Part shown: positions 17,372-25,863 of the stretch, in pieces
How the letters are laid out: each line of letters begins with the position of its first letter
Position numbering within the stretch: the stretch's first letter is position 1
Source: Nonomuraea endophytica
GTDB taxonomy: Bacteria; Actinomycetota; Actinomycetes; Streptosporangiales; Streptosporangiaceae
Assembly (NCBI RefSeq): GCF_014203235.1
Contig: NZ_JACHIN010000023.1
Coordinates: forward strand, 69,491 to 133,490
Length of the DNA stretch: 64,000 bases
Direction of reading: 5' to 3'
Translations under genes and position numbers: made by a program
Notes under the pieces: generated by a model
Databases searched by the model: none
Told to the model about the DNA's origin: nothing
What the model saw: the letters and a program-made list of their open reading frames with translations, nothing else

Positions 17372-18354
17372 GCCGTTCTCACCCGCGGGTCGAGGGCGGC
17401 GTGGAGCATGTCGGCCGCGAGCGAGGCGGCCAGGACGGCGATGGCGGCCAGGAAGGCGATGGCGGCCACGGTGTTGACGTCGTTGGTGAAGATCGAGTTG
17501 ATCAGCTGCTCGCCGAGCCCGTGCCAGCCGAAGATCTTCTCGGTGAACGTGGCCCCGGTCAGCAGCGTGCCGAAGGTGAAGGCGAAGTAGGTGACGACGG
17601 GGATCAGCGCGGTGCGCAGCGCATGCCTGGTCAGCGCCCTGCGCCTGCTCAGCCCCTTGGCCACCGCGGTGCGGATGAAGTCGGCGCCGAGCACGTCGAG
17701 CATCATGTTGCGCTGGTAGCGGCTGAAGGTGGCGATCAGGCCGAGCGACAGCGAGACCGTCGGCAGGATGAGGTGCTGCAGCCGGTCGAGCACGCCGCCC
17801 CAGAACCCGGTGTCGAGGCCGTCGGAGTATTCGCCGCTGACCAGGAAGACCTTGGCGCCGAAGACGTTCTCGTTGAGCCAGGTGCCGACGAGGATGAGCA
17901 TGGTGGCCAGCACGACCACGGGGATCGCCAGGACGAGGAACGACATCCCCGTCGAGAGCCGGTCGAACAAGCCATATTGCTTGACCGCCGCGTAGGCGCC
18001 CACCAGCACGCCGACCAGGCTGCCGCAGATCAGCCCGAGCAGCACCAGCCGGAAGGTGACGCCGGCCCGCCGGGCGAGGTCCTCGTTGACGGAGGTGCCG
18101 GTGACGGTCCTGCCGAAGTCGCCGTGGAGCACCCCGGCCGCCCAGGTCGCGTAGCGCTGGATGAGCGGGGTCTTGTCGTTGAGGTTGAGCGCGGTCAGCT
18201 GCGCGTCGACCACGGCGGGCGGCGGCTTGGGGGTGCGGTCGGCGTAGTTGGAACGCGGGTCGAGCGCGCCGGCCGCCAGCATGTACGCGAGACTCGACGC
18301 CACCGCGACCAGCACCAGATAGTTGAGCAGCCTGCGAGCCAGGAACCCCGCCAT
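17368..18354 (-). CDS. Peptide ABC transporter permease (DppB/OppB type)
   Basis: A 328-aa inner-membrane permease, first gene of the operon. It has an N-terminal helix (LLNYLVLVAVASSLAYMLAA), a large periplasmic loop, and five further helices with the EAA motif GADFIRTAVAKGLSRRRALT. A GTG at 18360 precedes it in frame, but ATG 18354 has GGAGG five bases upstream and is preferred. The gene order is permease, permease, double ATPase, binding protein. Confidence 0.94.
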   Translation of the reverse strand: MAGFLARRLLNYLVLVAVASSLAYMLAAGALDPRSNYADRTPKPPPAVVDAQLTALNLNDKTPLIQRYATWAAGVLHGDFGRTVTGTSVNEDLARRAGVTFRLVLLGLICGSLVGVLVGAYAAVKQYGLFDRLSTGMSFLVLAIPVVVLATMLILVGTWLNENVFGAKVFLVSGEYSDGLDTGFWGGVLDRLQHLILPTVSLSLGLIATFSRYQRNMMLDVLGADFIRTAVAKGLSRRRALTRHALRTALIPVVTYFAFTFGTLLTGATFTEKIFGWHGLGEQLINSIFTNDVNTVAAIAFLAAIAVLAASLAADMLHAALDPRVRTA

Positions 18355-18388
18355 CCACACCTCCCCTCCGTAGTCATAGTGCTACACC

Positions 18389-18419
18389 ATGTAACGGAGG
18401 GGCCGCAGCCAAGTGTCAA
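18389..18419 (-). promoter_or_regulatory. Candidate promoter of the peptide transporter operon
   Basis: On the minus strand TTGACA (18414-18419) is followed after 19 bases by TTACAT (18389-18394), giving a start about 30 bases upstream of the first permease. The -35 is perfect; the spacer is long and the -10 imperfect. It lies between the AAA+ gene stop and the operon, so the operon need not depend on read-through. Confidence 0.45.
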
Positions 18420-18431
18420 AGAGGAGTTACG

Positions 18432-20765
18432 TTAGCGTCCGGATAGTTCGTCCACCGCTGCCCGGACATCCTCGCTGGTGATAGTGGTCAGCTCGGCGGA
18501 GCTGGCGTCGACGCCCAGCGCCGCCAGGCGCACGTCGCGCCGGAGCGCGGCCCGCTCGAACAGCGAGCGGGCGAAGCGGCCGTTGCCGAGCCCGTCGATG
18601 AGCTTCTCCCCGCACACCCAGGCGAACACCTCGTCGAGGTCGCGCAGGGCGGCCTCGTCGAAGCGGTCGCCGGCCTTGTCGGCCAGCAGGGCGGCGATCT
18701 CCGACAGCTCGCCCGGACTGTAGCTGGGGAAGGCCACGCGCTGGTTGAAGCGGCTGGCCAGGCCGGGGTTGGTGGCCAGGAAGGCGTCCATCTCGCGCTG
18801 GTAGCCGGCCAGCACGATGACGATCCGGTCGCGGTCGTCCTCGGCCCGCTTGAGCAGCATCTGCACGGCCTCGTTGCCGAAGGCGTCGCCGCCTGAATAG
18901 CCGGGGTTGACCAGGCTGTAGGCCTCGTCGATGAACAGCACCCCGCCGAGCGAGCGGTCGACGAGCTCGTTGGTCTTGATCGCGGTGGCGCCGAGGTGCT
19001 GGCCGACCAGGTCGGCGCGGTGCGCTTCGACGACGTCGGGCCTGGCCAGCAGGCCGAGCGCGGCGAAGATGCGGCCGATGACGCGGGCGACGGTGGTCTT
19101 GCCGGTGCCGGGCGGGCCGGCGAAGACGAAGTGCCGGGTCTGCGGCGGCGTGGGCAGCCCGCGCTCCTGGCGCATCCTGGCCACCTGGAGCTGGGCGGCG
19201 ATCGCGTGGACCTGGCGCTTGACCGGCTCCAGGCCGGCCATGCGGTCGAGGTCGCCGAGCGCCTCCTCCAGCGTGGGCGTGGCCTCGTAGCCGCGGAAGC
19301 GGGCGGTCAGCTCGTCGAAGGCCTTGGTGAGGTCGGCCGTGGTGGTGGTGACGAGGTCCTCGGTGGTGGGGGTGCCGCCGGCGCCGACCACACGCACGTC
19401 GCGGGCCTGCGCGGCCGCCTCGACCAGGCTGCGCACGAAGCGGGCGTTGCCCAGCTCGTCGACCAGGCCGCGGCGCTGGACGTCCTCGAACAGGCCCAGC
19501 AGCGCGGCGGGCGCGCCCAGCCCCATGCGGTCGCCGCGGCGGCCCTGGAGCAGCTCGGTGATCTCGGCCAGCTCGGCCGGCGAGTAGCTGGGGAAGCGCA
19601 CGCGGGTGGCGAAGCGGCTGGCCAGGCCCGGGTTGGAGCTCAGGAAGCCGGCCATCTCCTGCTCGTAGCCGGCCAGGATGATGATCAGCCGTTCCCGGTC
19701 GTCCTCGGCCCGCTTCAGCAGCGTCTGCACCGCTTCGGCGCCGAAGCGGTCGGGCTGGCCGTCGGAGGAGTTGATCAGGCTGTAGGCCTCGTCGATGAAC
19801 AGCACCCCGCCGAGCGCCCGGTCGACCAGCTCGTTGGTCTTGATCGCGGTCGCGCCCAGGAACTCGCCGACCAGGTCGGCCCGCTGCGCCTCGACCACCT
19901 GCGGCGTCTCCAGCAGGCCGAACGCGTAGAAGATCTTGGCGAGGGTGCGGGCGACGCTGGTCTTGCCGGTGCCGGGGGGGCCGACGAAGACGAAGTGGCG
20001 GGTGGGCCGCTCGGGCGAATAGCCCGCCTCGGCGCGCAGCCGGGAGGCCTCGATGGAGGCGGCGATCGAGCGGACCTGGTCCTTGACCGGAGACAGCCCG
20101 ATCATGCTCTCCAGCTCGGCGAGCGCCTCCTCGACCGAGATCGGCTTCTGCGGGGCGCCGCGCTCGGGCTGCGCCTCCTGCCTGCCGTCGCGGCCGCGTA
20201 CGCGCACCTGCTCCTCGGAGGTCAGCTGGGCCTTGGCCCGGCGGGCCGCGACGAACCGGTAGAGCAGGATCGCGGCGGCGGCGCCGTAGGCCACCCACAG
20301 GGCCAGGCTCTCGGAGACCGGCGACAGCGCGGCGGCCAGCGCTCCGGCGGGCACGAGCGCCATGAGCGTGGTCAGCCAGGGCGGTACCCAGGTGATGAGG
20401 TGGGCGACGCCGGCCACCGGCAGCGCCAGCGCCATGAGCAGGATGGGCACGCCCGAGCGCGGCGGGAACAGCATCGTGAACACCGGCAGCAGCGCCAGCC
20501 AGCCGGCCACCACCAGCACGGTGGCGGCGGCCCGCGGGAAGCGCAGCGTCAGCGCCGTGAAGCCCAGCAGCGCCAGCGTCACCAGGAAGGTCTGGAACAT
20601 GTCCCAGCCCAGCGCCGCGGCGACGCCCACGGCGACGACGAGCACGCCGACGTAGAGCACCCGGCGCACGGCCGGGGGAAGCTGGAAATACCGCAACCTC
20701 ACCTGCTCGAACAGATCCCGTGCGGCGGCTCTGCCCGCCGGCCGGGCCCTGTCGGACTCCCGCAT
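18432..20765 (-). CDS. Membrane-anchored tandem AAA+ ATPase (CbxX/CfqX-SpoVK type)
   Basis: A 777-aa protein with about six hydrophobic segments (residues 35-170), a charged linker, and two CbxX/CfqX-type AAA+ modules. Module 1 has Walker A GPPGTGKT (about 263-270) and Walker B GVLFIDEAYSL; module 2 has a second GPPGTGKT (about 551-558) and another GVLFIDEAYSL. Both keep the family block AIKTNELVDR and the sensor region LASRF. This AAA type occurs in Rubisco activases CbxX and in EccA of type VII secretion, but no ESX genes are nearby. A membrane-linked remodelling ATPase is inferred; the substrate is unknown. GTG 20768 is an alternative start; ATG 20765 has better spacing from GGGAGG. Confidence 0.88.
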   Translation of the reverse strand: MRESDRARPAGRAAARDLFEQVRLRYFQLPPAVRRVLYVGVLVVAVGVAAALGWDMFQTFLVTLALLGFTALTLRFPRAAATVLVVAGWLALLPVFTMLFPPRSGVPILLMALALPVAGVAHLITWVPPWLTTLMALVPAGALAAALSPVSESLALWVAYGAAAAILLYRFVAARRAKAQLTSEEQVRVRGRDGRQEAQPERGAPQKPISVEEALAELESMIGLSPVKDQVRSIAASIEASRLRAEAGYSPERPTRHFVFVGPPGTGKTSVARTLAKIFYAFGLLETPQVVEAQRADLVGEFLGATAIKTNELVDRALGGVLFIDEAYSLINSSDGQPDRFGAEAVQTLLKRAEDDRERLIIILAGYEQEMAGFLSSNPGLASRFATRVRFPSYSPAELAEITELLQGRRGDRMGLGAPAALLGLFEDVQRRGLVDELGNARFVRSLVEAAAQARDVRVVGAGGTPTTEDLVTTTTADLTKAFDELTARFRGYEATPTLEEALGDLDRMAGLEPVKRQVHAIAAQLQVARMRQERGLPTPPQTRHFVFAGPPGTGKTTVARVIGRIFAALGLLARPDVVEAHRADLVGQHLGATAIKTNELVDRSLGGVLFIDEAYSLVNPGYSGGDAFGNEAVQMLLKRAEDDRDRIVIVLAGYQREMDAFLATNPGLASRFNQRVAFPSYSPGELSEIAALLADKAGDRFDEAALRDLDEVFAWVCGEKLIDGLGNGRFARSLFERAALRRDVRLAALGVDASSAELTTITSEDVRAAVDELSGR

Positions 20766-20829
20766 CACGCCTCCCCGGTCCGACCCCGGTTATACCGCAC
20801 CGGACCGACGATTGGGCGCACCTGACACG

Positions 20830-21723
20830 CTAGGTGGCGGTGACGAATGCGGCGACGTGCCGGCCCAGCTCCGCGCCCGCGTCCTCCTGGAGGAAGTGGC
20901 CGGCCCCGGCGATCACGGGATGCTCAAGCCCGGAGGCCCCGGCCATGGTCCTTTTCAGGATGGGCGCCATGGCGCCGGTGATGGGGTCGCCGTCGGAGAA
21001 GGCGACGAGGAACGGCAGGCCGAGCGTGGTGAGGATCTGCCAGGCAGCGCGGTTGGCGGGCGCGGCCGGATCTTCGGGCGTGTCGGGGACCAATCCGGGC
21101 ATGGCCCGCGGACCGGACTTGTAGCTCTCCTCGGGGAAGGGCGCGTCGTAGGCGGCGCGGACGGCCGGCGAGAGCTCGCTCGCGCAGCCGGACTGGACGA
21201 ATCTGGCGATGTCGAGCACGGGCGCGGTCGTGATGGCGTCCTTGAAACGGTGCCAGACGTCGGGCATGGGAATGTCACCGGTCGGCAAGCCCGTGTTGGC
21301 GGCGACGATCCTGGCGAAGCGCTCCGGGTGCTCGGCGACGATCCGCAGCCCGATCAGCCCGCCCCAGTCCTGGCCGACGAGGGTGATGCCGGTCAGGCCG
21401 AGCTCGTCCAGCAGGAGGCGGCGGGTCCACTCGACGTGGCGGGCGTAGGTGTGGTCGGCGGGGTCGGCGGGCTTGTCGGAGCGGCCGAAGCCGACCAGGT
21501 CGGCGGCGATGGCGCGGAGTCCGGCCGCGGCGAGTTCGCGCATGACGTGGCGGTAGAGGAAGGACCAGCTCGGCTCGCCGTGCAGCAGCACGACCGGTTC
21601 GGCGTCTGGCGGGCCCGCTTGGTACCAGGCCATGCGGATGCCGTCCACCTCGGCGTAGCGCGGTTCGCAGGGGAAGTCCGGCACGTTCGCGAAGCGCGCT
21701 TCGGGGGTGCGCAGCAGATCCAT
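20830..21723 (-). CDS. Haloalkane dehalogenase (HLD-I-like alpha/beta hydrolase)
   Basis: A 297-aa alpha/beta hydrolase close to the DhlA-type haloalkane dehalogenases. HGEPSWSFLYRHV holds the oxyanion region and E50; the nucleophile is D119 in LVGQDWGGLIG with W120 as halide-binding Trp; AGAGHFLQEDAG gives the catalytic His. Asp as nucleophile with an adjacent Trp argues for carbon-halogen hydrolysis over esterase action, though the natural substrate is unknown. It lies 61 bp after the AAA+ gene start and 9 bp past the next gene, all on the minus strand. Confidence 0.88.
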   Translation of the reverse strand: MDLLRTPEARFANVPDFPCEPRYAEVDGIRMAWYQAGPPDAEPVVLLHGEPSWSFLYRHVMRELAAAGLRAIAADLVGFGRSDKPADPADHTYARHVEWTRRLLLDELGLTGITLVGQDWGGLIGLRIVAEHPERFARIVAANTGLPTGDIPMPDVWHRFKDAITTAPVLDIARFVQSGCASELSPAVRAAYDAPFPEESYKSGPRAMPGLVPDTPEDPAAPANRAAWQILTTLGLPFLVAFSDGDPITGAMAPILKRTMAGASGLEHPVIAGAGHFLQEDAGAELGRHVAAFVTAT

Positions 21724-21732
21724 CTCCCGACG

Positions 21733-23445
21733 TTAGCGGCGTTGGTGCCGCCCGGGGAACTCCCCGACCAGAACGTGGCTCGGTGTGACCCGCAGCACGT
21801 CGGAGTCGGCCAGGGCGATGCCGCGTACCTCCACCCAGAACCGGCGCTGCAGCGGGTCGGCGGCGAACACCGCGACCCTCGGGTCGGCCTCGACCGCGGT
21901 CCAGGCCCGCGGCTCGGCGATCAGGCGCAGCTCGCCCGCCCTGGTCACGGAGGCGACCGCGCCCACGACCCGGGGGCCGGCCGGGTCGGTATAGGAAAGC
22001 ACCACGGATCTGGCATAGGCGAAGGCCTGCCGTACCTCCGGAGAAAGGGCCACGGACGGGGCGTCGCCGAGCAGCGGCTCGCACATGATCAGGGAGGGCC
22101 GCCACGGGCCCGGCGCGCCGCGCCACCAGGCGCGCGCCCCGCGCAGCGCGAAGAGCGCCACGACGGCGCCGAGCGCGCCCAGGCCCGCCCACCAGGCCCA
22201 GGCCAGCGCGAACACTCCCCCGGCCGCGCACGCCGGCGCCGCCACCACGACCAGCAGCGCCGCCGCCAGCAGCCACCTGTCCTCGCCGTGGCGGGCCTTG
22301 CGATAGGCCTCCATCAGCGGGTACGGCACCGCCAGCGCCACCACCGCGGCCTGCGGCTCCAGCACGAGCGCCCCCAGGACCAACGGCACCAGAACCGACC
22401 AGACCCGGCCGAGAATGATCCACAGCACGACCCCGGTGTTACGCCGCCCCTCGCGCTCCCCGCGGGCCAGCGCGAACTCCTCCAGCGCCCGCAGCGGCCG
22501 CCCCCGCCAGACGCCGCCGAGCGCGTGCAGCACGGCCAGGGCTGGCCAGCCGAGCACGAGGATGCCGGTCAGCCCAGCCCAGACCGGGTCGAACGCCGAG
22601 GTGAACGCGGGCAGCACCAGCCAGACGGCGAACGCCACCACCGCGACCAGCGCCGACACCACCGACGTGCCCAGCCAGGGCGCGCGGCCGAACATGGCCG
22701 GCACGTAGGCCCACACCCCGATCCTGCGCGCCTGCCGCACCGTCAGCACGGCCACGGCCACCAGGACAAGAGCGCCGCCCAGCCGGGCCTGCGGCCCCAG
22801 GTCGAGGCTCAGGGCGGCGAAGGCGATGGCCAGCGTGGCCACGGCGAGGAGCAGGCGGGTCTGGCGCGACCACACCTCCAGGGCCCGCCGGGCGCGGCCG
22901 CTCTCGCGCGGGTCGAGCGGCCAGGCGGGGTCGTGGTGGACGCGCGGGCTGTCCCAGCGCAGCCAGGCGAGGCCGAGGTTGACGCGGGTCTGCGGGTGGG
23001 CGATGTCACGCTCCAAGGCGGCGGCGTAAGCGATCCTGGCCCGGCGGTGCTCGCCGCGGATCAGGGCCAGGTCGCCGAGCTGGAGGTGCGGGGTCAGCTC
23101 TTCGGGGGCGAAGGCGCGGGCGAGTTCGGCCTGGCGTACCGCCCGGTCCCAGCCGCCGGGGGCGTGGCGCTGGGCGGCGGACAGGCGCAGGCGGGCCTGC
23201 CAGGATCCGGGGGCCAGCCGTACGGCGTGCTCGGCGTGGGCGAGTGACTCGGCGTCGCGGCCGAGCCGTTCCTCGGCGAGGCTGATCAGGCGGTGGGCCC
23301 ATTCGGCGTCGGGGTCGAGTCCGGCGGCCTTCTGGGCGGCTTCGAGTGCGGACTCCGGGCGGCCGTCGCGCAGCCGGGCGGCTGACAGGGCGCACCATTC
23401 GCGCGGGGATCGATCAGGGTCGTCGCCTGTTTCGTCTTTCCCCAC
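21733..23445 (-). CDS. TPR, membrane and split-barrel-like fusion protein, unknown
   Basis: A 570-aa protein of unusual build. Residues 1-160 are tetratricopeptide-like helix pairs (ESALEAAQKAAGLDPDAEWA; ARIAYAAALERDIAHPQTRV). Residues about 195-450 contain roughly eight membrane segments in pairs. Residues about 470-565 look like an FMN-binding split-barrel/PPOX fold (FAYARSVVLSYTDPAGPRVV; ADPRVAVFAADPLQRRFWVE). The last assignment is by pattern only. The GTG start at 23445 lacks a strong ribosome binding site. The stop is 9 bases from the dehalogenase start region, suggesting co-transcription. No function can be given. Confidence 0.75.
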   Translation of the reverse strand: MGKDETGDDPDRSPREWCALSAARLRDGRPESALEAAQKAAGLDPDAEWAHRLISLAEERLGRDAESLAHAEHAVRLAPGSWQARLRLSAAQRHAPGGWDRAVRQAELARAFAPEELTPHLQLGDLALIRGEHRRARIAYAAALERDIAHPQTRVNLGLAWLRWDSPRVHHDPAWPLDPRESGRARRALEVWSRQTRLLLAVATLAIAFAALSLDLGPQARLGGALVLVAVAVLTVRQARRIGVWAYVPAMFGRAPWLGTSVVSALVAVVAFAVWLVLPAFTSAFDPVWAGLTGILVLGWPALAVLHALGGVWRGRPLRALEEFALARGEREGRRNTGVVLWIILGRVWSVLVPLVLGALVLEPQAAVVALAVPYPLMEAYRKARHGEDRWLLAAALLVVVAAPACAAGGVFALAWAWWAGLGALGAVVALFALRGARAWWRGAPGPWRPSLIMCEPLLGDAPSVALSPEVRQAFAYARSVVLSYTDPAGPRVVGAVASVTRAGELRLIAEPRAWTAVEADPRVAVFAADPLQRRFWVEVRGIALADSDVLRVTPSHVLVGEFPGRHQRR

Positions 23446-23501
23446 AGGGTCATGATCGGTGGGCCGGTAGGACTTTCATAGATCCGGACATATGCCTGTA
23501 T

Positions 23502-23513
23502 CTCTCTAGAGAG
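23502..23513. promoter_or_regulatory. 12-bp perfect palindrome ahead of MFS gene
   Basis: CTCTCTAGAGAG lies in the 183-bp gap between the divergent TPR fusion gene and the MFS gene, about 116 bases before the latter's ATG. A TAAGCT -10-like box is further downstream. Possible operator; nothing ties it to a given regulator. Confidence 0.35.
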
Positions 23514-23628
23514 GTCGGGGCGGGATGTGGATCATCCAATACCGCTGTCCCAAGTGCCGCACATCGCCTAAGCTGCCACGCATGCTTACGCGGGCCCGTT
23601 GCGACCGAGGCGGCCCGCAGGGAGTTCC

Positions 23629-25158
23629 ATGACCGTCACCCAGGCCGTGCCCATCGTCAAACGGGCCCAGCGGGTCGGAAACGACAACCGCTGGGCCGTA
23701 CTGGTGCTGCTGTGCCTGAGCCTGTTGCTGATCACCGTGGACGCCACGGTGCTCCACATCGCGGTGCCCGCGCTGACGGCCGCGCTGGAGCCGTCGGCCG
23801 TGCAGCTGCTGTGGATCATCGACGTCTACTCCCTGATCGTGGCCCCGCTGCTCATCCTGTTCGGCACGCTCGGCGACCGCTACGGGCGCAAGCGGCTGGT
23901 GCTGACCGGGTTCGTGATCTTCGGCGTGGCCTCGGCGCTGGCCTCGGCCGCGACCACCCCGGCCATGCTCATCGCGGCCCGCGCGCTGCTCGGCGTCGGC
24001 GGAGCCATGATCATGCCGGCCACGCTCTCGATCATCCGCCAGGTCTTCACCGACCGCCGTGAACGCGCCGTCGCGCTGGGCGTCTGGAGCGCGGTTGCCG
24101 CGGGAGGCGCCGCGGTCGGCCCGCTCGTCGGCGGCGTGCTGGTCGGCTGGTGGTGGGGCGCGGTCTTCCTGATCAACGTGCCCATCCTGCTCGTGCTGCT
24201 GCCCGCCGCGGCCCGCCTGCTGCCGGAGTCGCGCGAGCGCGGCGGGCGCCGCTGGGACGCGCTCAGCGCCGCCCTGTCCGTGTTCGGCATCCTGGCGCTG
24301 GCCTTCGGGCTCAAGGAGGCGGGTTCGGGCGGCCTGATGCCGTTCGGCGCCGCCCTGCTGGTCTTCTCGGCGGGGGTGGCGCTGCTGGTGTGGTTCGTCA
24401 GGCGGCAGAGCAGGCTGGCCGCGCCGCTGCTCGACGTCGGGCTGTTCCGGCGCCGGGAGTTCACCACCGGGGTCGCCGGGGTGCTGCTCGGCGTCTTCGC
24501 CCTGGTCGGGCTGCAGCTGATGCTGGCCCAGTATCTGCAGCTCGTGCTCGGTGACAGCCCGCTGCAGGCCGCCGTGCGCATGCTGCCGCTGGTCGTCTCC
24601 GCGATCTCCGGCGGGCTGGCCGCCGCGCACATCCTGCCGAGGATCGGCATGCGGGCCACCATGAGCGGCGGCCTCGCGCTGGTGGCGCTCTCCCTGTCGC
24701 CCACGCTGACCTGGGGCGTCGAGGGGCATCCCGTGATGCTCGCGCTCTGCTTCGTCGGCATCGGGTTCGGCGTGCAGGTGGCGCTGCTCGCGGCCTCCGA
24801 CACGATCATGTCCGCCTGCCCCGAGTCGCGGGCGGGCGGGGCGGCGGCCATCGAGGAGACCGCCTACGAGCTCGGCGCCGGGCTCGGCGTGGCCGTGCTG
24901 GGCACCATCACCACCCTCGCCTACTCTCCCGCGCTGCCGGCCGTACCCGGTGTGCCGGAAGGCGGCATGGACCAGGCCAGGCAGTCGCTCGCCGGCGCGG
25001 CCCACGTCGCCGACCAGGTCGGCGGCGACGCCGGACGCGAGCTGCTCGGCGCCGCGCGCTGGGCCTTCGTCAACGCGCTGCACACGACGGTCGTGGTCAG
25101 CGTGGTCCTCCTCAGCCTGACCGCCCTCGCGGTGGCCACGCTGCTCCGCCGCGATTGA
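23629..25158 (+). CDS. MFS drug exporter, DHA2/EmrB-QacA type
   Basis: A 509-aa major facilitator with 14 predicted helices. Motif A is seen as GTLGDRYGRKRLVLTG, and motif C-like GVWSAVAAGGAAVGPLVGG in helix 5, marking a proton antiporter of the DHA2 family. The first helix carries SLLLITVDATVLHIAVPAL, typical of QacA/SmvA relatives. ATG 23629 is chosen for GGGAG six bases upstream; the frame extends to 23599. The substrate is unknown. It is followed closely by the DoxX-family gene. Confidence 0.94.
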   Translation: MTVTQAVPIVKRAQRVGNDNRWAVLVLLCLSLLLITVDATVLHIAVPALTAALEPSAVQLLWIIDVYSLIVAPLLILFGTLGDRYGRKRLVLTGFVIFGVASALASAATTPAMLIAARALLGVGGAMIMPATLSIIRQVFTDRRERAVALGVWSAVAAGGAAVGPLVGGVLVGWWWGAVFLINVPILLVLLPAAARLLPESRERGGRRWDALSAALSVFGILALAFGLKEAGSGGLMPFGAALLVFSAGVALLVWFVRRQSRLAAPLLDVGLFRRREFTTGVAGVLLGVFALVGLQLMLAQYLQLVLGDSPLQAAVRMLPLVVSAISGGLAAAHILPRIGMRATMSGGLALVALSLSPTLTWGVEGHPVMLALCFVGIGFGVQVALLAASDTIMSACPESRAGGAAAIEETAYELGAGLGVAVLGTITTLAYSPALPAVPGVPEGGMDQARQSLAGAAHVADQVGGDAGRELLGAARWAFVNALHTTVVVSVVLLSLTALAVATLLRRD

Positions 25159-25166
25159 GGTGTGTG

Positions 25167-25859
25167 ATGTCCCGTTCAGGGCAGGCATCTACCGTGAGAC
25201 AGGCAATGCGAGATATAGCCGCTTTAGTGGCCCGCGTCGGCGTGGGCGGCCTTTTCTTCGCCAACGGCTGGAGCAAGCTGCAGGTCGGGCTGCTGGCCAC
25301 CGGCGAGGCGTTCTCCAGGCAGGGCGCGCCGGCGCCCGGCGCCTGGGCGACCGTCACCATGCTCACCGAGCTCATCGGCGGCGCGCTGCTCATCGCCGGG
25401 CTGGCCGTGCCGGTGACCGGGCTGATCCTCTTCGTCGAGGCGCTGGCCGTCTTCCTGATCGCGCCGCCGCTCAACCCCATCACCACCAACGAGCTCATCG
25501 CCCTGGGCGCCGCCGCGATCCTGCTGGCCGTCGTGGGCGCCGGGCGCATCTCCGTGGACCACATGGTGGTCATCAGGCGCAGGGAGTCGGAGGCGGCATC
25601 GGAGTTCGCCGCCGACAACGAGGCCGACCAGGTCATCGCGTCGCTGCGGGAACCGTCGGCGCCGGAGATCCCCGCCCCCGCCAAGGAGGAGCCGCGGAAG
25701 CCCGAGGACCCGCCCGGCGCCAGCGAGGACACCGCGCCGCATCCCCGTCCGCGCCGCCGTAACGGGGGCCCGGACGAGGCGGCGCCCGGCGACACGCTCG
25801 TGGCCGGGCGCAAGAAGCCGCCCGCCGCGCGCGGGCGCAAGCCGCCGGAGGAGGAGTGA
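25167..25859 (+). CDS. DoxX family membrane protein with charged tail
   Basis: About 230 aa. The N-terminal half is a DoxX-type four-helix membrane domain (VARVGVGGLFFANGWSKLQV; LTELIGGALLIAGLAVPVTG). The C-terminal 100 residues are hydrophilic, rich in Pro, Glu and Arg, and probably disordered in the cytosol. ATG 25167 has GAGG six bases upstream; ATG 25206 is an alternative. It starts 8 bases after the MFS gene, so the two are likely an operon. DoxX proteins have been linked to redox or membrane-associated oxidoreductases, but the role here is unknown. Confidence 0.82.
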   Translation: MSRSGQASTVRQAMRDIAALVARVGVGGLFFANGWSKLQVGLLATGEAFSRQGAPAPGAWATVTMLTELIGGALLIAGLAVPVTGLILFVEALAVFLIAPPLNPITTNELIALGAAAILLAVVGAGRISVDHMVVIRRRESEAASEFAADNEADQVIASLREPSAPEIPAPAKEEPRKPEDPPGASEDTAPHPRPRRRNGGPDEAAPGDTLVAGRKKPPAARGRKPPEEE

Positions 25860-25863
25860 GCGC

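Noticed and set aside
20812..23247. 811-aa plus-strand frame opposite the dehalogenase and TPR genes
   Set aside because: Shadow frame without domain patterns; the minus strand codes recognisable proteins there.
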